From Maritimibacter sp. DP1N21-5 (lineage in GTDB: Bacteria; Pseudomonadota; Alphaproteobacteria; Rhodobacterales; Rhodobacteraceae): a DNA stretch of 64,000 nucleotides. Below the pieces are notes generated by a model that was not told where the DNA came from, searched no databases, and was given only the letters and a program-made list of their open reading frames with translations. The DNA is taken from the NCBI RefSeq assembly GCF_019218295.1, contig NZ_JAHUZF010000006.1, positions 1,550,001-1,614,000 on the forward strand, given 5' to 3'. Positions 53,039-61,953 of the stretch are shown here, one piece after another (the first letter of the stretch is position 1; each line of letters opens with the position of its first letter). Both the position numbers and the translations under genes were made by a program.

Positions 53039-53634
53039 AACTCACCCGCAAGGTGACGCTCGAGCGTGTCCAATCGGTCCTGACCCCAGAAGAGCTCTTC
53101 GCCCTCCACGATCCAGGTCGGCGCTCCGAAGACGCGCGCGTTCACCGCGTCCTCGGTGTTTTTCGAGTAACCTTCCGCACCCGAGAACAGCCCCCGGTCG
53201 GCAATGCCCGGGTCAAAGCCGGCGGCTTCCAGGCAGGAGCGTATCACATCGTCCTCGGCGATGTTCTTTTCTTCGGCCCAACAGGCGGCGAGCAACCCCC
53301 GAACCAGACCCGCCATATCGCCGCCGCCGTCGGTTCCGGCCGTGATGATCGCATAGGAGGCCGGTGCCGGGTTGGTCGGGAAATGTGCGGGCTGCACATT
53401 GATCGGAAGGCCCGCCATCTTTGCCTGGCGGTCAAGGTCGCGAAGCCGGTAGGCCTTGCGCGAGGGATGCCGTTCGGGCAAGGGCGTGCCGCCCGTGCGC
53501 GGGAAGAGCCCGACGATATCGAAGGGTTTCCAGACGACCTCGGCGCCGTGCTTCGCGACGATGTCCGCAAACCTCGGCCCCGCGAGATAGCTGTAGGGTG
53601 AAATCGTCGAAAAGTAATACTCGATGCGTGCCAT
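53035..53634 (-). CDS. 2-hydroxychromene-2-carboxylate isomerase family protein
   Basis: A 199-residue DsbA-like thioredoxin-fold protein of the HCCA isomerase/kappa-class GST family, which uses glutathione to isomerise a ring intermediate in naphthalene breakdown. The start MARIEYYFSTISPYSYLAGPRF has Ser rather than a CxxC pair, as in this family, and ARVFGAPTWIVEGEELFWGQDRLDTLE closes it. Many genomes carry it without a naphthalene pathway, so a general glutathione-linked role is possible. Overlaps the hydrolase start. Confidence 0.85.
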   Translation of the reverse strand: MARIEYYFSTISPYSYLAGPRFADIVAKHGAEVVWKPFDIVGLFPRTGGTPLPERHPSRKAYRLRDLDRQAKMAGLPINVQPAHFPTNPAPASYAIITAGTDGGGDMAGLVRGLLAACWAEEKNIAEDDVIRSCLEAAGFDPGIADRGLFSGAEGYSKNTEDAVNARVFGAPTWIVEGEELFWGQDRLDTLERHLAGEL

Positions 53635-53826
53635 GCCGCCCTCCCCTTTGGTCCCCGAGCGCGAGGTTAACCGCCGTGACGCCCGAGGTGAAGGCAAGAT
53701 CGCGGCTTCCCGGGTGCTCGCCACGAAAACCACCGCCTTTCTGTGGCCTTGGCGCAAGCCGAATGCTAAGGGGTCGCCAACCACGCTTTCGCGATTCCGT
53801 TACATGGACAGACGGGGACCCCTGCC

Positions 53827-54840
53827 ATGCCGAACATCTCTGAACCGAAACTCATCTCGGGCAACGCCAACCTGCAACTCGCCGAGGCCGTCGCGCGCCG
53901 CATGTCGATACATCGCGGCTCGACCGTGAAGCTCGTCGATGCCCGCGTCGAACGGTTCAACGACGGCGAAGTCTTTGTCGAAGCGCATGAAAACGTGCGC
54001 GGCGAGGATATGTTCATCATCCAGTCGACCTCGAGTCCTGCCAATGACAACCTCATGGAACTCCTGATCATCGCCGACACGCTGCGCCGGTCGTCGGCCG
54101 GTCGCATCACCGCCGTCATCCCCTATTTCGGCTATGCCCGCCAGGACCGCCGCACCAAGGCCCGCACGCCGATCTCGGCCAAGCTCGTGGCCAACATGAT
54201 CGCCCAGTCGGGCATCGAGCGGGTTCTGACCATGGACCTGCACGCCGCGCAGATCCAGGGCTTTTTCGACATCCCTGTCGACAACCTTTATGCGTCGCCG
54301 ATCTTCGCGCTCGACGTGGCGCATCACTTCAAGGACCACCTGAGCGACGTGATGGTGATTTCGCCCGACGTCGGCGGCGTGGCCCGCGCGCGAGAGCTTG
54401 CCAAGCGGATCAACGCCCCGCTCGCCATCGTGGACAAACGCCGCGAAAAGGCGGGCGAAGTTGCCGAGATGACCGTGATCGGCGACGTGTCCGGCAAGCG
54501 CTGCATCATCGTGGACGACATCTGCGATACGGCCGGCACGCTCTGCAAAGCAGCCGACGTGCTGATGGAAAACGGCGCGGAGGAGGTCCACGCCTATATC
54601 ACCCACGGCGTCATGTCCGGCCCGGCGGTCGAACGCGTCACGGCGAGCCAGCTCAAGTCCCTCGTCATCACCGATTCCATCGCGCCGACGGATGCCGTGG
54701 CCGGGGCCAAGAACATCCGCATCGTGCCCACGGCACCGATGTTCGCGCAGGCGATCCTGAACATCTGGGGCGGAACCAGCGTGTCCTCGCTCTTCGAGCA
54801 CGCGACGCTGCAGCCGCTCTACGAGACACTCTACAACTGA
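53827..54840 (+). CDS. prs: Ribose-phosphate pyrophosphokinase
   Basis: PRPP synthase, 337 residues, which makes 5-phosphoribosyl diphosphate from ribose 5-phosphate and ATP for nucleotide, NAD, His and Trp synthesis. The flexible loop/ATP region [20 protein letters not shown], the metal-binding [18 protein letters not shown] and the PRPP motif [13 protein letters not shown] are present. Slightly longer than the common 315 residues because of an N-terminal [22 protein letters not shown] and internal insertions typical of alphaproteobacteria. Single gene, converging on the pqi operon. Confidence 0.97.
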   Translation: MPNISEPKLISGNANLQLAEAVARRMSIHRGSTVKLVDARVERFNDGEVFVEAHENVRGEDMFIIQSTSSPANDNLMELLIIADTLRRSSAGRITAVIPYFGYARQDRRTKARTPISAKLVANMIAQSGIERVLTMDLHAAQIQGFFDIPVDNLYASPIFALDVAHHFKDHLSDVMVISPDVGGVARARELAKRINAPLAIVDKRREKAGEVAEMTVIGDVSGKRCIIVDDICDTAGTLCKAADVLMENGAEEVHAYITHGVMSGPAVERVTASQLKSLVITDSIAPTDAVAGAKNIRIVPTAPMFAQAILNIWGGTSVSSLFEHATLQPLYETLYN

Positions 54841-54873
54841 TCGGGTCTCGGGGCGCGCGACCTCCGTGGGTCT

Positions 54874-55434
54874 CTACCGGCTCAGGCTCTTCATGATCTG
54901 ACCGGCAAGCTGCCCTGTTGCCGCGCTGGTCGCTCGCGCCACGGCGCCGGGCGTCGTATCCGCGAGCGGCACGGTGATGTCGAACCGTTCGATCCGCTCA
55001 CGCACGACGCGGTCGTAGGACGAGATCGCGAATTGCCCGGTCAGGTGGAACATCCCGTCCGCCCGCGCCGCCATCTCGCTCACCCGCACATGGACCGCCG
55101 CCTGGGCTTCGGTCTCCAGCGGCCAGGGTTCGGCGGCGACGGTCGCGCTCGACTGCCGGTCCATCGTGTCGGCGAGCGCCATGGTCATCGCGCGCACCGG
55201 ATCGTCGGCCCAGACCGCGTTCTTGATCGGAGCGAGCGCGCCGGTGCTGTCTTCGACAAGGATTTCGCTCTCCTCGGCATAGGCCGGAAGGGACACGTCG
55301 CGCACTTCTAGGGTGCCGACACCGATCCCGATCCGGCTTTCGGCGGCGGCAGGCGACGGGTCCACGAGGAACCGCGCGTCGGTCCCGCCACAGGCAGCCA
55401 GAAGCAGAAGGGCGAAGGGAAGAATTCGGGTCAT
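54874..55434 (-). CDS. pqiC: PqiC-type outer membrane lipoprotein
   Basis: A 186-residue lipoprotein of the ABC-type transport auxiliary/PqiC (YmbA) family. The signal MTRILPFALLLLAACGG has a lipobox with the lipid-bearing Cys at position 15. The domain contains IGVGTLEVRDVSLPAYAEES and MKSLSR at the end. PqiC anchors the PqiB needle at the outer membrane in lipid transport. ATG 55434 begins one nt after the pqiB stop. Confidence 0.88.
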   Translation of the reverse strand: MTRILPFALLLLAACGGTDARFLVDPSPAAAESRIGIGVGTLEVRDVSLPAYAEESEILVEDSTGALAPIKNAVWADDPVRAMTMALADTMDRQSSATVAAEPWPLETEAQAAVHVRVSEMAARADGMFHLTGQFAISSYDRVVRERIERFDITVPLADTTPGAVARATSAATGQLAGQIMKSLSR

Positions 55435-55435
55435 G

Positions 55436-57541
55436 TCACCGTCCAAACAGCAGGGAGTTGGGGTTACGTTCGATCGCTCGGGCGAGCTTTGACAGGGCCT
55501 CGGCCGCCGCGCGCACTTCGCGCAGGCTCGCGACCGTTTCGCGGTTGAACTCGCTGTTGCCGGAATAGGAGGCCACGACGCGCTCGGCTTCGGCCACCAC
55601 GCGTTCGATCCGCTCGGCAAGGCTCGGCAGGCGTCCGGCGGCCTCTTCCACCGCGGCGGCGGCATCGCTCGCGCTGGCCATGGCGGCATTGGCGTTGTCG
55701 ATCAGGTCGCCCTCCCGGATGTCGGAGATGGCCGCGCGTGCTTCGTCGAGGGCGACCGAGAGCGATTCCGGCACCGCCTGCATCCCCGGCGACGATATGA
55801 GCTCGTCGGCGTCCTTGATGAACCCTTCCGCCGAGGCGAGGAACTCCTCGATGGGCAGCGCGGTAGCCTTCTGCGTGAGCGCCTGGAAATCCACCAGAAG
55901 CTGGGTCAGCTGGTCCGAAGCATCGGTCATGCCGTTCCCGAAGGTTGTCACGGCCCCGGCCGCCACTTCGATTTCCTGCAGGGCGGAGAGCACCTTCGAC
56001 ACGGCGTCAGCCGAGCGAAGCTGTTCGGTCACGGCGGTCAGTTCGACCACGGCATCGTTCAGAGCCTCCGGCAGGGCCTGCGCGCCTTCGCTCCCCACGA
56101 TCCCGCGCGCTTCCTGCATGAGTGCGACGAATTCACCGGGCGCGTCGCGCAGGTCTCCGTCCGCCGTGAAGGTCTCGACCGCGGCCAGCGTCGCGATCAC
56201 CTGTTCGATCAACTCCTCGACCGGAAGGTTGTCGACCCGGGCCAGCAGCCCCTCGGCGGTCGCGCCGAAGTCCGGCAGATCCGAAGCGATGGTCGGGATC
56301 GTCGGGGGCGTGTCGAGGTTGTATTCAAGCACGGCCTCCGCGCCCTCGTCGTCCTGCACGAGGTCGACGATCAACTGCTGGGAGAAGAGGCTTTGCCAGC
56401 CAAGCTGGGCGCGCAGCCCGCCCGCGACGGCACGCTGGAAGAAGTCGTAGACCGCCGCTTCGTCCGCGTCGGTATCGAGCCCCATGCGGTTGGGTGCGAT
56501 CAGGAGCGTCGCGCGCAGCCGCACTTCCGGTGCACCGGGCTGTTCGACCACATAGGCGGTGATCGTGTCGACCGTCCCCACACGCACGCCCCGGTACATG
56601 ACCTGCGAGCCGGGGATGAGGCCGGTGACGTTCTCGTCGAACTCGACCGAGAAGGCGACGCCGTTGTCCATGGTGTCGGCAAAGACCGACGACCGCGCCA
56701 CCTGTTCATCCTCGAAAAGATCGAAACTCGCCCCATCGGCCACTTCGATCCCGCCCGAGAAGACGGTGTCGAAGGCAAGCCCGCCGCGCACGAGGTTCGC
56801 GACGGATCCGATCGACAGGTCGACCCCGCCCGGCCCCAGTCCCACCGAAATCCCTGATGTGACCCAGAACCGCGTCGCCGTGGTGAGGAGCTTGTCGTAA
56901 GGCTGCTCGATGAAGGCATCCACCACGACCCCGGTCGATCCCTCGACCAGGCGCGGCGTTTCGATCCGCCCGACCTCGATCCCGCGATAGGAAATCGGCG
57001 CGCCGGCGGTGATGTCGCTCGCGTCCGAGGCCCTGAGAACAATCCGAAGCCCCTCTTCGCCCGGCGAGATCAGCGGCGCATCGTCAAGGCCCACGAAGCT
57101 CTTGTGCGCGGCCCCTTCTTGCGGCGTGAATGAGACTTCGAGGTAGACGCCGGAGAGGACCGTGTTGAGCCCCTGCACCCCGGCGGCCGAGATTTGCGGC
57201 CTCACCACCCAGAACTGGGCATCGGGCGGCAGACTGTCGGCGATGGAGCGGTCCACCCGCACGTTGACGAGGATCGAGGAGAGGTCCTCGGTGAACGTGA
57301 CGCGTTCGACAACCCCCACCACCACGTCGCGGTAGCGCAGCGTGCTTTCATCCGGCACGATGCCCTGCGCGTTGGTCAAGCGGATCTGGATGAGCGACCC
57401 GCGCTCGCTCCAGGTCTGGACTGCGACGAAGAGCGTGACCCCGAGCGCGATGAGCGGCACCGCCCAGATCAGGGACAGGTTGCGCCACTTCGTGCGCTTG
57501 CGGGGGCTGACGGTCATGTCGGAGGCGCCGTTGTCGCTCAT
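55436..57541 (-). CDS. pqiB: Intermembrane lipid transport protein PqiB (three MCE domains)
   Basis: A 701-residue protein with one N-terminal transmembrane helix (LIWAVPLIALGVTLFVAVQTW) and three MCE domains (about 45-135, 160-270 and 290-395; each with a strand such as LRYRDVVVGVVERVTF, ISYRGIEVGRIE and VMYRGVRVGTVDTI). A long C-terminal Ala/Glu-rich helical region (about 430-690) should form the needle tip. Such hexameric MCE tubes carry lipids between the inner and outer membranes. The stop lies 1 nt before the pqiC start. Confidence 0.93.
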   Translation of the reverse strand: MSDNGASDMTVSPRKRTKWRNLSLIWAVPLIALGVTLFVAVQTWSERGSLIQIRLTNAQGIVPDESTLRYRDVVVGVVERVTFTEDLSSILVNVRVDRSIADSLPPDAQFWVVRPQISAAGVQGLNTVLSGVYLEVSFTPQEGAAHKSFVGLDDAPLISPGEEGLRIVLRASDASDITAGAPISYRGIEVGRIETPRLVEGSTGVVVDAFIEQPYDKLLTTATRFWVTSGISVGLGPGGVDLSIGSVANLVRGGLAFDTVFSGGIEVADGASFDLFEDEQVARSSVFADTMDNGVAFSVEFDENVTGLIPGSQVMYRGVRVGTVDTITAYVVEQPGAPEVRLRATLLIAPNRMGLDTDADEAAVYDFFQRAVAGGLRAQLGWQSLFSQQLIVDLVQDDEGAEAVLEYNLDTPPTIPTIASDLPDFGATAEGLLARVDNLPVEELIEQVIATLAAVETFTADGDLRDAPGEFVALMQEARGIVGSEGAQALPEALNDAVVELTAVTEQLRSADAVSKVLSALQEIEVAAGAVTTFGNGMTDASDQLTQLLVDFQALTQKATALPIEEFLASAEGFIKDADELISSPGMQAVPESLSVALDEARAAISDIREGDLIDNANAAMASASDAAAAVEEAAGRLPSLAERIERVVAEAERVVASYSGNSEFNRETVASLREVRAAAEALSKLARAIERNPNSLLFGR

Positions 57542-58197
57542 GCGCGTGCCTCCCGACCGGCGGCATCTTCGTCCTGTTCGGCGTCGATCCAGAGCAGACG
57601 GTTGTCAAAACTGAGGGCGGCAATCATGGTAAAGATCACGGACAAGGCAAAACTCACAGCGGCGATTCCGGGTTTGATGGAGGCCGTCATGTCGAACTGC
57701 ACGAGCGCGGCCAGAAGAGCAACGACGAAGACGTCCACCATGGACCAGCGGCCCACGAACTCCACGACCTCGAAGACCTGTTGCCGCCGATGGGCCGAGA
57801 GGCGCACGTCCCGACCGACCGAGGCGCAGAGCACGGCGATGGCCCCGAATTTGGCGAGCGGTATGATCACCGAGGCGAAGAAGACGACGAAGGCGATGAA
57901 GGCGTCGCCATGGGTGGCAAGCTCGACCACGCCGCCAAGGATGGTGCTGTCCGACGTGCGTCCGAAATTCGTGGTGATGAGCATGGGAAAGACGTTGGCC
58001 GGCACGTAGAAGACGAGCCCTGCGATGAGCCAGGCCCAGACGTTCTGAAGGCTCGCCCGATCCGGCGCGGCGATCCTTGCGCCGCAGCGGTCGCAGCGCC
58101 TCGTGCCCAGGGGACGCACGCGCCCGCACCGGCGGCACCCCGCAAGGCCGGCATCGGCGGCGGAGACGATCCCTGTGCTGTCGGCCAGCCCGCTCAT
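57538..58197 (-). CDS. pqiA: PqiA-type membrane protein, second half
   Basis: A 219-residue inner membrane protein corresponding to the C-terminal half of Escherichia PqiA. A zinc-ribbon-like GCRRCGRVRPLGTRRCDRCGA leads to four helices (about 50-70, 95-120, 140-165 and 175-200), with FYVPANVFPMLIT as family mark. Its stop overlaps the pqiB start (ATGA). It should support lipid delivery to the MCE protein together with the first half encoded upstream. Confidence 0.88.
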   Translation of the reverse strand: MSGLADSTGIVSAADAGLAGCRRCGRVRPLGTRRCDRCGARIAAPDRASLQNVWAWLIAGLVFYVPANVFPMLITTNFGRTSDSTILGGVVELATHGDAFIAFVVFFASVIIPLAKFGAIAVLCASVGRDVRLSAHRRQQVFEVVEFVGRWSMVDVFVVALLAALVQFDMTASIKPGIAAVSFALSVIFTMIAALSFDNRLLWIDAEQDEDAAGREARA

Positions 58198-58856
58198 GCC
58201 GCCCCTGCTCCTGCGCCGCGCGCCTCGATGGTCTTCCAGAGCGTCAGCCGGCTCATGAACAGATCCTTGAAGATCGTCACGATGACCAGCGCGATGAGGG
58301 CCCAGAAGGCCGGGCCCACCGTCACCGCGGCGAGACCCGCGATCTTGACCAGCGCGACGGCGACCCCGACGATGAAGACCTCTGCCATGGCCCAGGGCCG
58401 GGCCATCTCGGCGATGCGCATGGCGGGAACCGCATATCGGGCGGGCGCCTCGCCGATGGCCATGGGCCCGAGCACATAGATCAGCGCGAGGAAGCGGACC
58501 GTCGGAATCACGATGATGAGCGCGGCCAGCCCGATGACCAGCGGCTCGTTGAGCCCCCCGGCATAGGCCGCGATCGTATCGACCAGCGTCGCCGAACGCG
58601 ACATGCCGACGACGCCCACCTCGATGAAGGGAAAGCTAACCGCCGCGATCAAGAGAATCTGCGCCGCGACGGAGAGCATGAGAAGCCGCGTCATCGCACG
58701 CCTGCGCGGCAGTTCCAGAACATTGCCGCAGCGCGGGCAGGAGCCGATTTCGCCCCAAGCCACGTCGCGGTCCCGAAGCAACGCGTCGCAGTTCGGGCAG
58801 GCGATCAGCTCGTCAAGCGCGTCCAGATGATGGGCTGTGGCAGCAGCGTGAGTCAT
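58194..58856 (-). CDS. pqiA: PqiA-type membrane protein, first half
   Basis: A 220-residue inner membrane protein corresponding to the N-terminal half of PqiA, with zinc-ribbon Cys pairs IACPNCDALL and SCPRCGNVLELPRR and four helices. ATG 58856 (MTHAAATAHHLD) was chosen; the frame stays open upstream but without family match. Its stop overlaps the start of the second-half gene (ATGA). In Escherichia the two halves form one PqiA; here they are separate, coupled genes at the head of the pqi operon. Confidence 0.88.
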   Translation of the reverse strand: MTHAAATAHHLDALDELIACPNCDALLRDRDVAWGEIGSCPRCGNVLELPRRRAMTRLLMLSVAAQILLIAAVSFPFIEVGVVGMSRSATLVDTIAAYAGGLNEPLVIGLAALIIVIPTVRFLALIYVLGPMAIGEAPARYAVPAMRIAEMARPWAMAEVFIVGVAVALVKIAGLAAVTVGPAFWALIALVIVTIFKDLFMSRLTLWKTIEARGAGAGAA

Positions 58857-58936
58857 GGGCCCAAACTGCCTGTTGCCGGCCCGGAAGGAAAGTGGATAAG
58901 GCGGTCTCGTCTCTGGCCAAATCGGATATGTTGCGC

Positions 58937-59287
58937 TCAGACGACCTCCCAGTCGTCTTCGTCCGGAACTTCGCCGAAGGCGATCCAGTCGGCCCTTATC
59001 CGGGCGACCCGCGTATCGCCCCAGGTATGGAACACGATCTCGAAATCCTTCGTGGTGACGTTGTCGGAGGATATGTCGATGCGCGAATTGGTTTCGGCGT
59101 CGATGTCCCACATGGACATGCCGACCATCACGGCGGGCGGCTTCACGAAAACCTCGGAAAACGGGACGAGCATGCGGATTTCCCGCTCGCCCTCGCCGGT
59201 CCACATGGCACCGTCCGTCACGAAGTCAGAGAAAAGGACCTGCGAGCCCCGGTCTATGCCCATCCGGTGGGTCCTTATGCGCCACAT
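58937..59287 (-). CDS. H-type lectin domain protein
   Basis: A 116-residue protein that consists almost wholly of an H-type lectin domain: MVGMSMWDIDAETNSRI, VTTKDFEIVFHTWGDTRVA and RADWIAFG. These domains bind N-acetylgalactosamine or related sugars in eukaryotic lectins. No signal peptide is visible, so the location is unclear. ATG 59287 was taken because MWRIRTHRMGIDRGSQVL precedes the first conserved strand. Neighbours are pqiA downstream and an MFS gene upstream. Its sugar ligand is unknown. Confidence 0.85.
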   Translation of the reverse strand: MWRIRTHRMGIDRGSQVLFSDFVTDGAMWTGEGEREIRMLVPFSEVFVKPPAVMVGMSMWDIDAETNSRIDISSDNVTTKDFEIVFHTWGDTRVARIRADWIAFGEVPDEDDWEVV

Positions 59288-59361
59288 GAGCGGTCCTGCT
59301 TCCTGTTCCTGTCTCGCGCGGCCCAACTTGCCCAAAGGCGGAGCCCAGTGCAACCCGATCC

Positions 59362-60594
59362 CTAGGCCTGCGGGCTGGCGGTAGGTCCCGCCGGATGCCG
59401 CGGTCGGAGCGATGCCGCGATTGGGAGTGTCCCGGCCATGAGGAGCGCCGCAAAGAGGAACGGCGCGCCGGGCAGGAAGACCGCCGCCTCCGGCTGGGCG
59501 AAGGCGCGAAAGAGCGGCGTCATGATGATTGGCGCCGTGACCGCCGCCAGCGACCCGAGCGACGCGATCACGCCCTGAAGCGCGCCCTGCCGGTCCTCGG
59601 TCGTCAGGTTGGCCATGAGCCCCGTCGCCACGGGCGGCGTCATGTCGGAGAGGCAAGCCACCACGAGGATCGGAGCAACCATCCAGGCGGCGCCCGCCAG
59701 CCCGAACCCGATCGCGCCCAACACGCCCGTGACGAGCGCCACCATGAGCACGCGGTAGTCACCCAGCCACCGCAGGAGGCGCGGCAGGACCAGCGTTTGC
59801 GTCAGGGCCACGCCCACCCCATAGGCCGCGAGAGAGGCCCCGATCATCGTGGCCGACCAGTCGAACATCGCCCGCCCCCAGAAGGCCCAGAGCGTGGGAT
59901 AGACCATGTTGGCGAACTCGAAGACGAAGAGCACCGCCAGCGGCCGGGCGACCCCAGGAAGCCGCCCGATCTTGGTGATCGTGGCGAAAGGGTTGGCATC
60001 GGTCGGGGTGAAGGGCCGGCGCTTTTCGGGGGCGAGGCTCTCGGGCAGGACGAAAAGGCCGAAAACCACGTTGAGCCCGGCGAGAGCGGCCGCCACCCAG
60101 AAGGGCGCGGTCACAGAGATGCCGGCCAGAAGTCCGCCAAGCGCCGGCCCCAGCACGAACCCGATCCCGAACGTCGCGCCGATCAACCCGAAGTTGGCCG
60201 CCCGGTCCTCGGGCGCGGAGATATCCGCGAGATAGGCGGTGGCGGTTATGTGTGTGGCCCCCGCGATCCCCGCGATGACACGCCCGATGACGAGGAGCCA
60301 CAAGGTGCCGGCCAGTGCCATCAGCACATAGTCGAGCGCAAGCGCAAAGAGCGCGAAGAGCAGGACGGGCTTTCGACCGAAGGCATCCGACAGCGCACCC
60401 ATGATGGGCGAGAACAGGAACTGCATCGCCGCATAGGCCGCCATGAGTACCCCGCCCCAGACCGCCCCGTTGGCCGCGCCGCCCGCCCCCACCCGGTCCA
60501 TGAGATCCGGCATCAACGGGAAAATCAGCCCGATGCCGATGGCGTCGATCAGGATCGTGGCGAGGATGAACCAGACGGCAGGTTTCTTGTTCAT
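59362..60594 (-). CDS. TetA-type MFS transporter
   Basis: A 410-residue major facilitator protein with 12 predicted helices, of the TetA/TCR drug-proton antiporter group. Motif A is GALSDAFGRKPVLL after helix 2; helix 1 reads ILATILIDAIGIGLIFPLMPDL and helix 4-5 contains IGRVIAGIAGATHITA. Members include tetracycline exporters and many related pumps with unknown substrates; nothing here ties it to a resistance element or to a regulator. ATG 60594 (MNKKPAVWF) starts just before helix 1. It diverges from the DUF1194 gene across 133 nt. Confidence 0.88.
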   Translation of the reverse strand: MNKKPAVWFILATILIDAIGIGLIFPLMPDLMDRVGAGGAANGAVWGGVLMAAYAAMQFLFSPIMGALSDAFGRKPVLLFALFALALDYVLMALAGTLWLLVIGRVIAGIAGATHITATAYLADISAPEDRAANFGLIGATFGIGFVLGPALGGLLAGISVTAPFWVAAALAGLNVVFGLFVLPESLAPEKRRPFTPTDANPFATITKIGRLPGVARPLAVLFVFEFANMVYPTLWAFWGRAMFDWSATMIGASLAAYGVGVALTQTLVLPRLLRWLGDYRVLMVALVTGVLGAIGFGLAGAAWMVAPILVVACLSDMTPPVATGLMANLTTEDRQGALQGVIASLGSLAAVTAPIIMTPLFRAFAQPEAAVFLPGAPFLFAALLMAGTLPIAASLRPRHPAGPTASPQA

Positions 60595-60727
60595 GGGACG
60601 GGACCGGACAATGACGCGCAATCCATGTCCGCGCCTGTCCCATATGGCAAGGAAAACCGCGCAAGTTGCCTTTGGGGAACGCCCCCGCCACGTGCTAGGC
60701 TCGCCCCACGCGAAAGGACACTGCCCC

Positions 60728-61426
60728 GTGCCGAACAGGAGACACCGCCGCCCGCGCACGTTTGCGCTGGCCACCGCGCTGGCCGCGTTTCCCGCCAGCA
60801 CCCAAGCCTGTTCGCTCGCGCTTGTCCTCGCGCTCGACGTGTCGGCCTCCATCGACCCGGCGGAATACGACCTTCAACAGGAGGGCCTCGCGCGCGCCCT
60901 GACCGATCCCGACGTGGTGGCCGCGATCGAGGGGACTGGCGGCATCTGGCTGTCCGTCTACGAATGGTCCGGCGCGCGACACCAATACGAACAGATCCCC
61001 TGGACCTGGGTCGATACCGCCGCAACCGTGGCTAAGGCGGCGTCGACCCTTCGTGACATGCGCCGCCGCGCCGACGATTTCCCGACCTCGCTGGGCTATG
61101 CACTGGGGTACGGGCTCATCACGCTCACCCGGGCCCCCGAGATCTGCGCACGCGCGGTCATCGACATTTCGTCCGACGGCGACAATAACGACGGCTTCCC
61201 TCCCGAAAGCGCCTATGACGCCCATGACCTTACCGGCGTGACGGTGAACGCCTTGGTCATCGAAGACGAGAACCCCGATCTCGCCGGTTATTACCGCGAA
61301 AACGTGATCCGTGGCGACGCGGCCTTTGTCGAAATCGCGCGCGACTATCAGGATTATGGCGAGGCGATGCGCCGCAAGCTCTTGCGGGAAATTGGCGCCT
61401 TGGCCTTCGCCGCTGCTGACCACTGA
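60728..61426 (+). CDS. DUF1194 (von Willebrand A-like) secreted protein
   Basis: A 232-residue exported protein. The GTG at 60728 has AAAGGA 9 nt upstream and begins a signal peptide (RTFALATALAAFPASTQA). The mature part is a VWA-like domain: LVLALDVSASIDPAEYDLQ with the DxSxS metal site, and a later VIDISSDGDNNDG with the second Asp. DUF1194 proteins are common in Rhodobacteraceae; function unknown. Ends 65 nt before the convergent atpC, with the atp terminator between. Confidence 0.88.
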   Translation: MPNRRHRRPRTFALATALAAFPASTQACSLALVLALDVSASIDPAEYDLQQEGLARALTDPDVVAAIEGTGGIWLSVYEWSGARHQYEQIPWTWVDTAATVAKAASTLRDMRRRADDFPTSLGYALGYGLITLTRAPEICARAVIDISSDGDNNDGFPPESAYDAHDLTGVTVNALVIEDENPDLAGYYRENVIRGDAAFVEIARDYQDYGEAMRRKLLREIGALAFAAADH

Positions 61427-61441
61427 GGATGCCCAGAAACG

Positions 61442-61471
61442 AAAAACCCCGCGCGTTGCCGCACGGGGTTT
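61442..61471 (-). terminator. Rho-independent terminator of the atp operon
   Basis: On the minus strand CCCCGTGCG pairs with CGCGCGGGG around the tetraloop GCAA, flanked by AAA and TTTTT. It lies 21 nt after the atpC stop. Confidence 0.88.
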
Positions 61472-61491
61472 CATAGCTTTGCAGCGGTCGC

Positions 61492-61902
61492 TTACTGGCG
61501 CGCCTGAAGGCCCAGTTCGCTTGCCACGAGGGCGATGTCGCCCACCTGCTTGGTGAGCTCGTCGAGCATCTCGGGCGTCGCGTTGTCGCGGGCGGCAACA
61601 GCGGAGGCAACGAATTCGTCGATCACCTCTTGCGTCACTTCACCTGCGGGCAGCGCGCGTTCGGCCAGCACCGTGGTGCCGGAGGGCGTCACTTCGGCAA
61701 AGCCCCCGGTCACGACGAATTTCTCGTCGGCACCGGCGCCCTGCACCGTCACGATACCGGGCCGCAAGGTCGCGATCACCGGCGCGTGGTTCGCCATCGC
61801 GGTGAAGTCGCCATCGGTGCCCGGGATCTGGACCGCCGTCGCTTCGACCGAGGCCAGACGGCGCTCGGGCGAGACGAGGTCGAATTGCATCATGTCAGCC
61901 AT
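61492..61902 (-). CDS. atpC: F1 ATP synthase epsilon subunit
   Basis: A 136-residue epsilon subunit of F1F0 ATP synthase, part of the rotor and an inhibitor of ATP hydrolysis. The N-terminal beta-barrel MMQFDLVSPERRLASVEATAVQIPG with GDFTAMANHAPVIATLRPGIV is diagnostic; the C-terminal helices are short, as in alphaproteobacteria. Last gene of the operon, 51 nt after atpD. Confidence 0.95.
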   Translation of the reverse strand: MADMMQFDLVSPERRLASVEATAVQIPGTDGDFTAMANHAPVIATLRPGIVTVQGAGADEKFVVTGGFAEVTPSGTTVLAERALPAGEVTQEVIDEFVASAVAARDNATPEMLDELTKQVGDIALVASELGLQARQ

Positions 61903-61953
61903 GGTTTGTCTCCTTGGTGGAGCCGCCCCCGGTCGAAACCGGGGGTAGACTGA

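Noticed and set aside
59362..60594. Acquired tetracycline resistance gene
   Set aside because: Only family-level similarity to TetA, no TetR partner, native base composition and no mobile element nearby.
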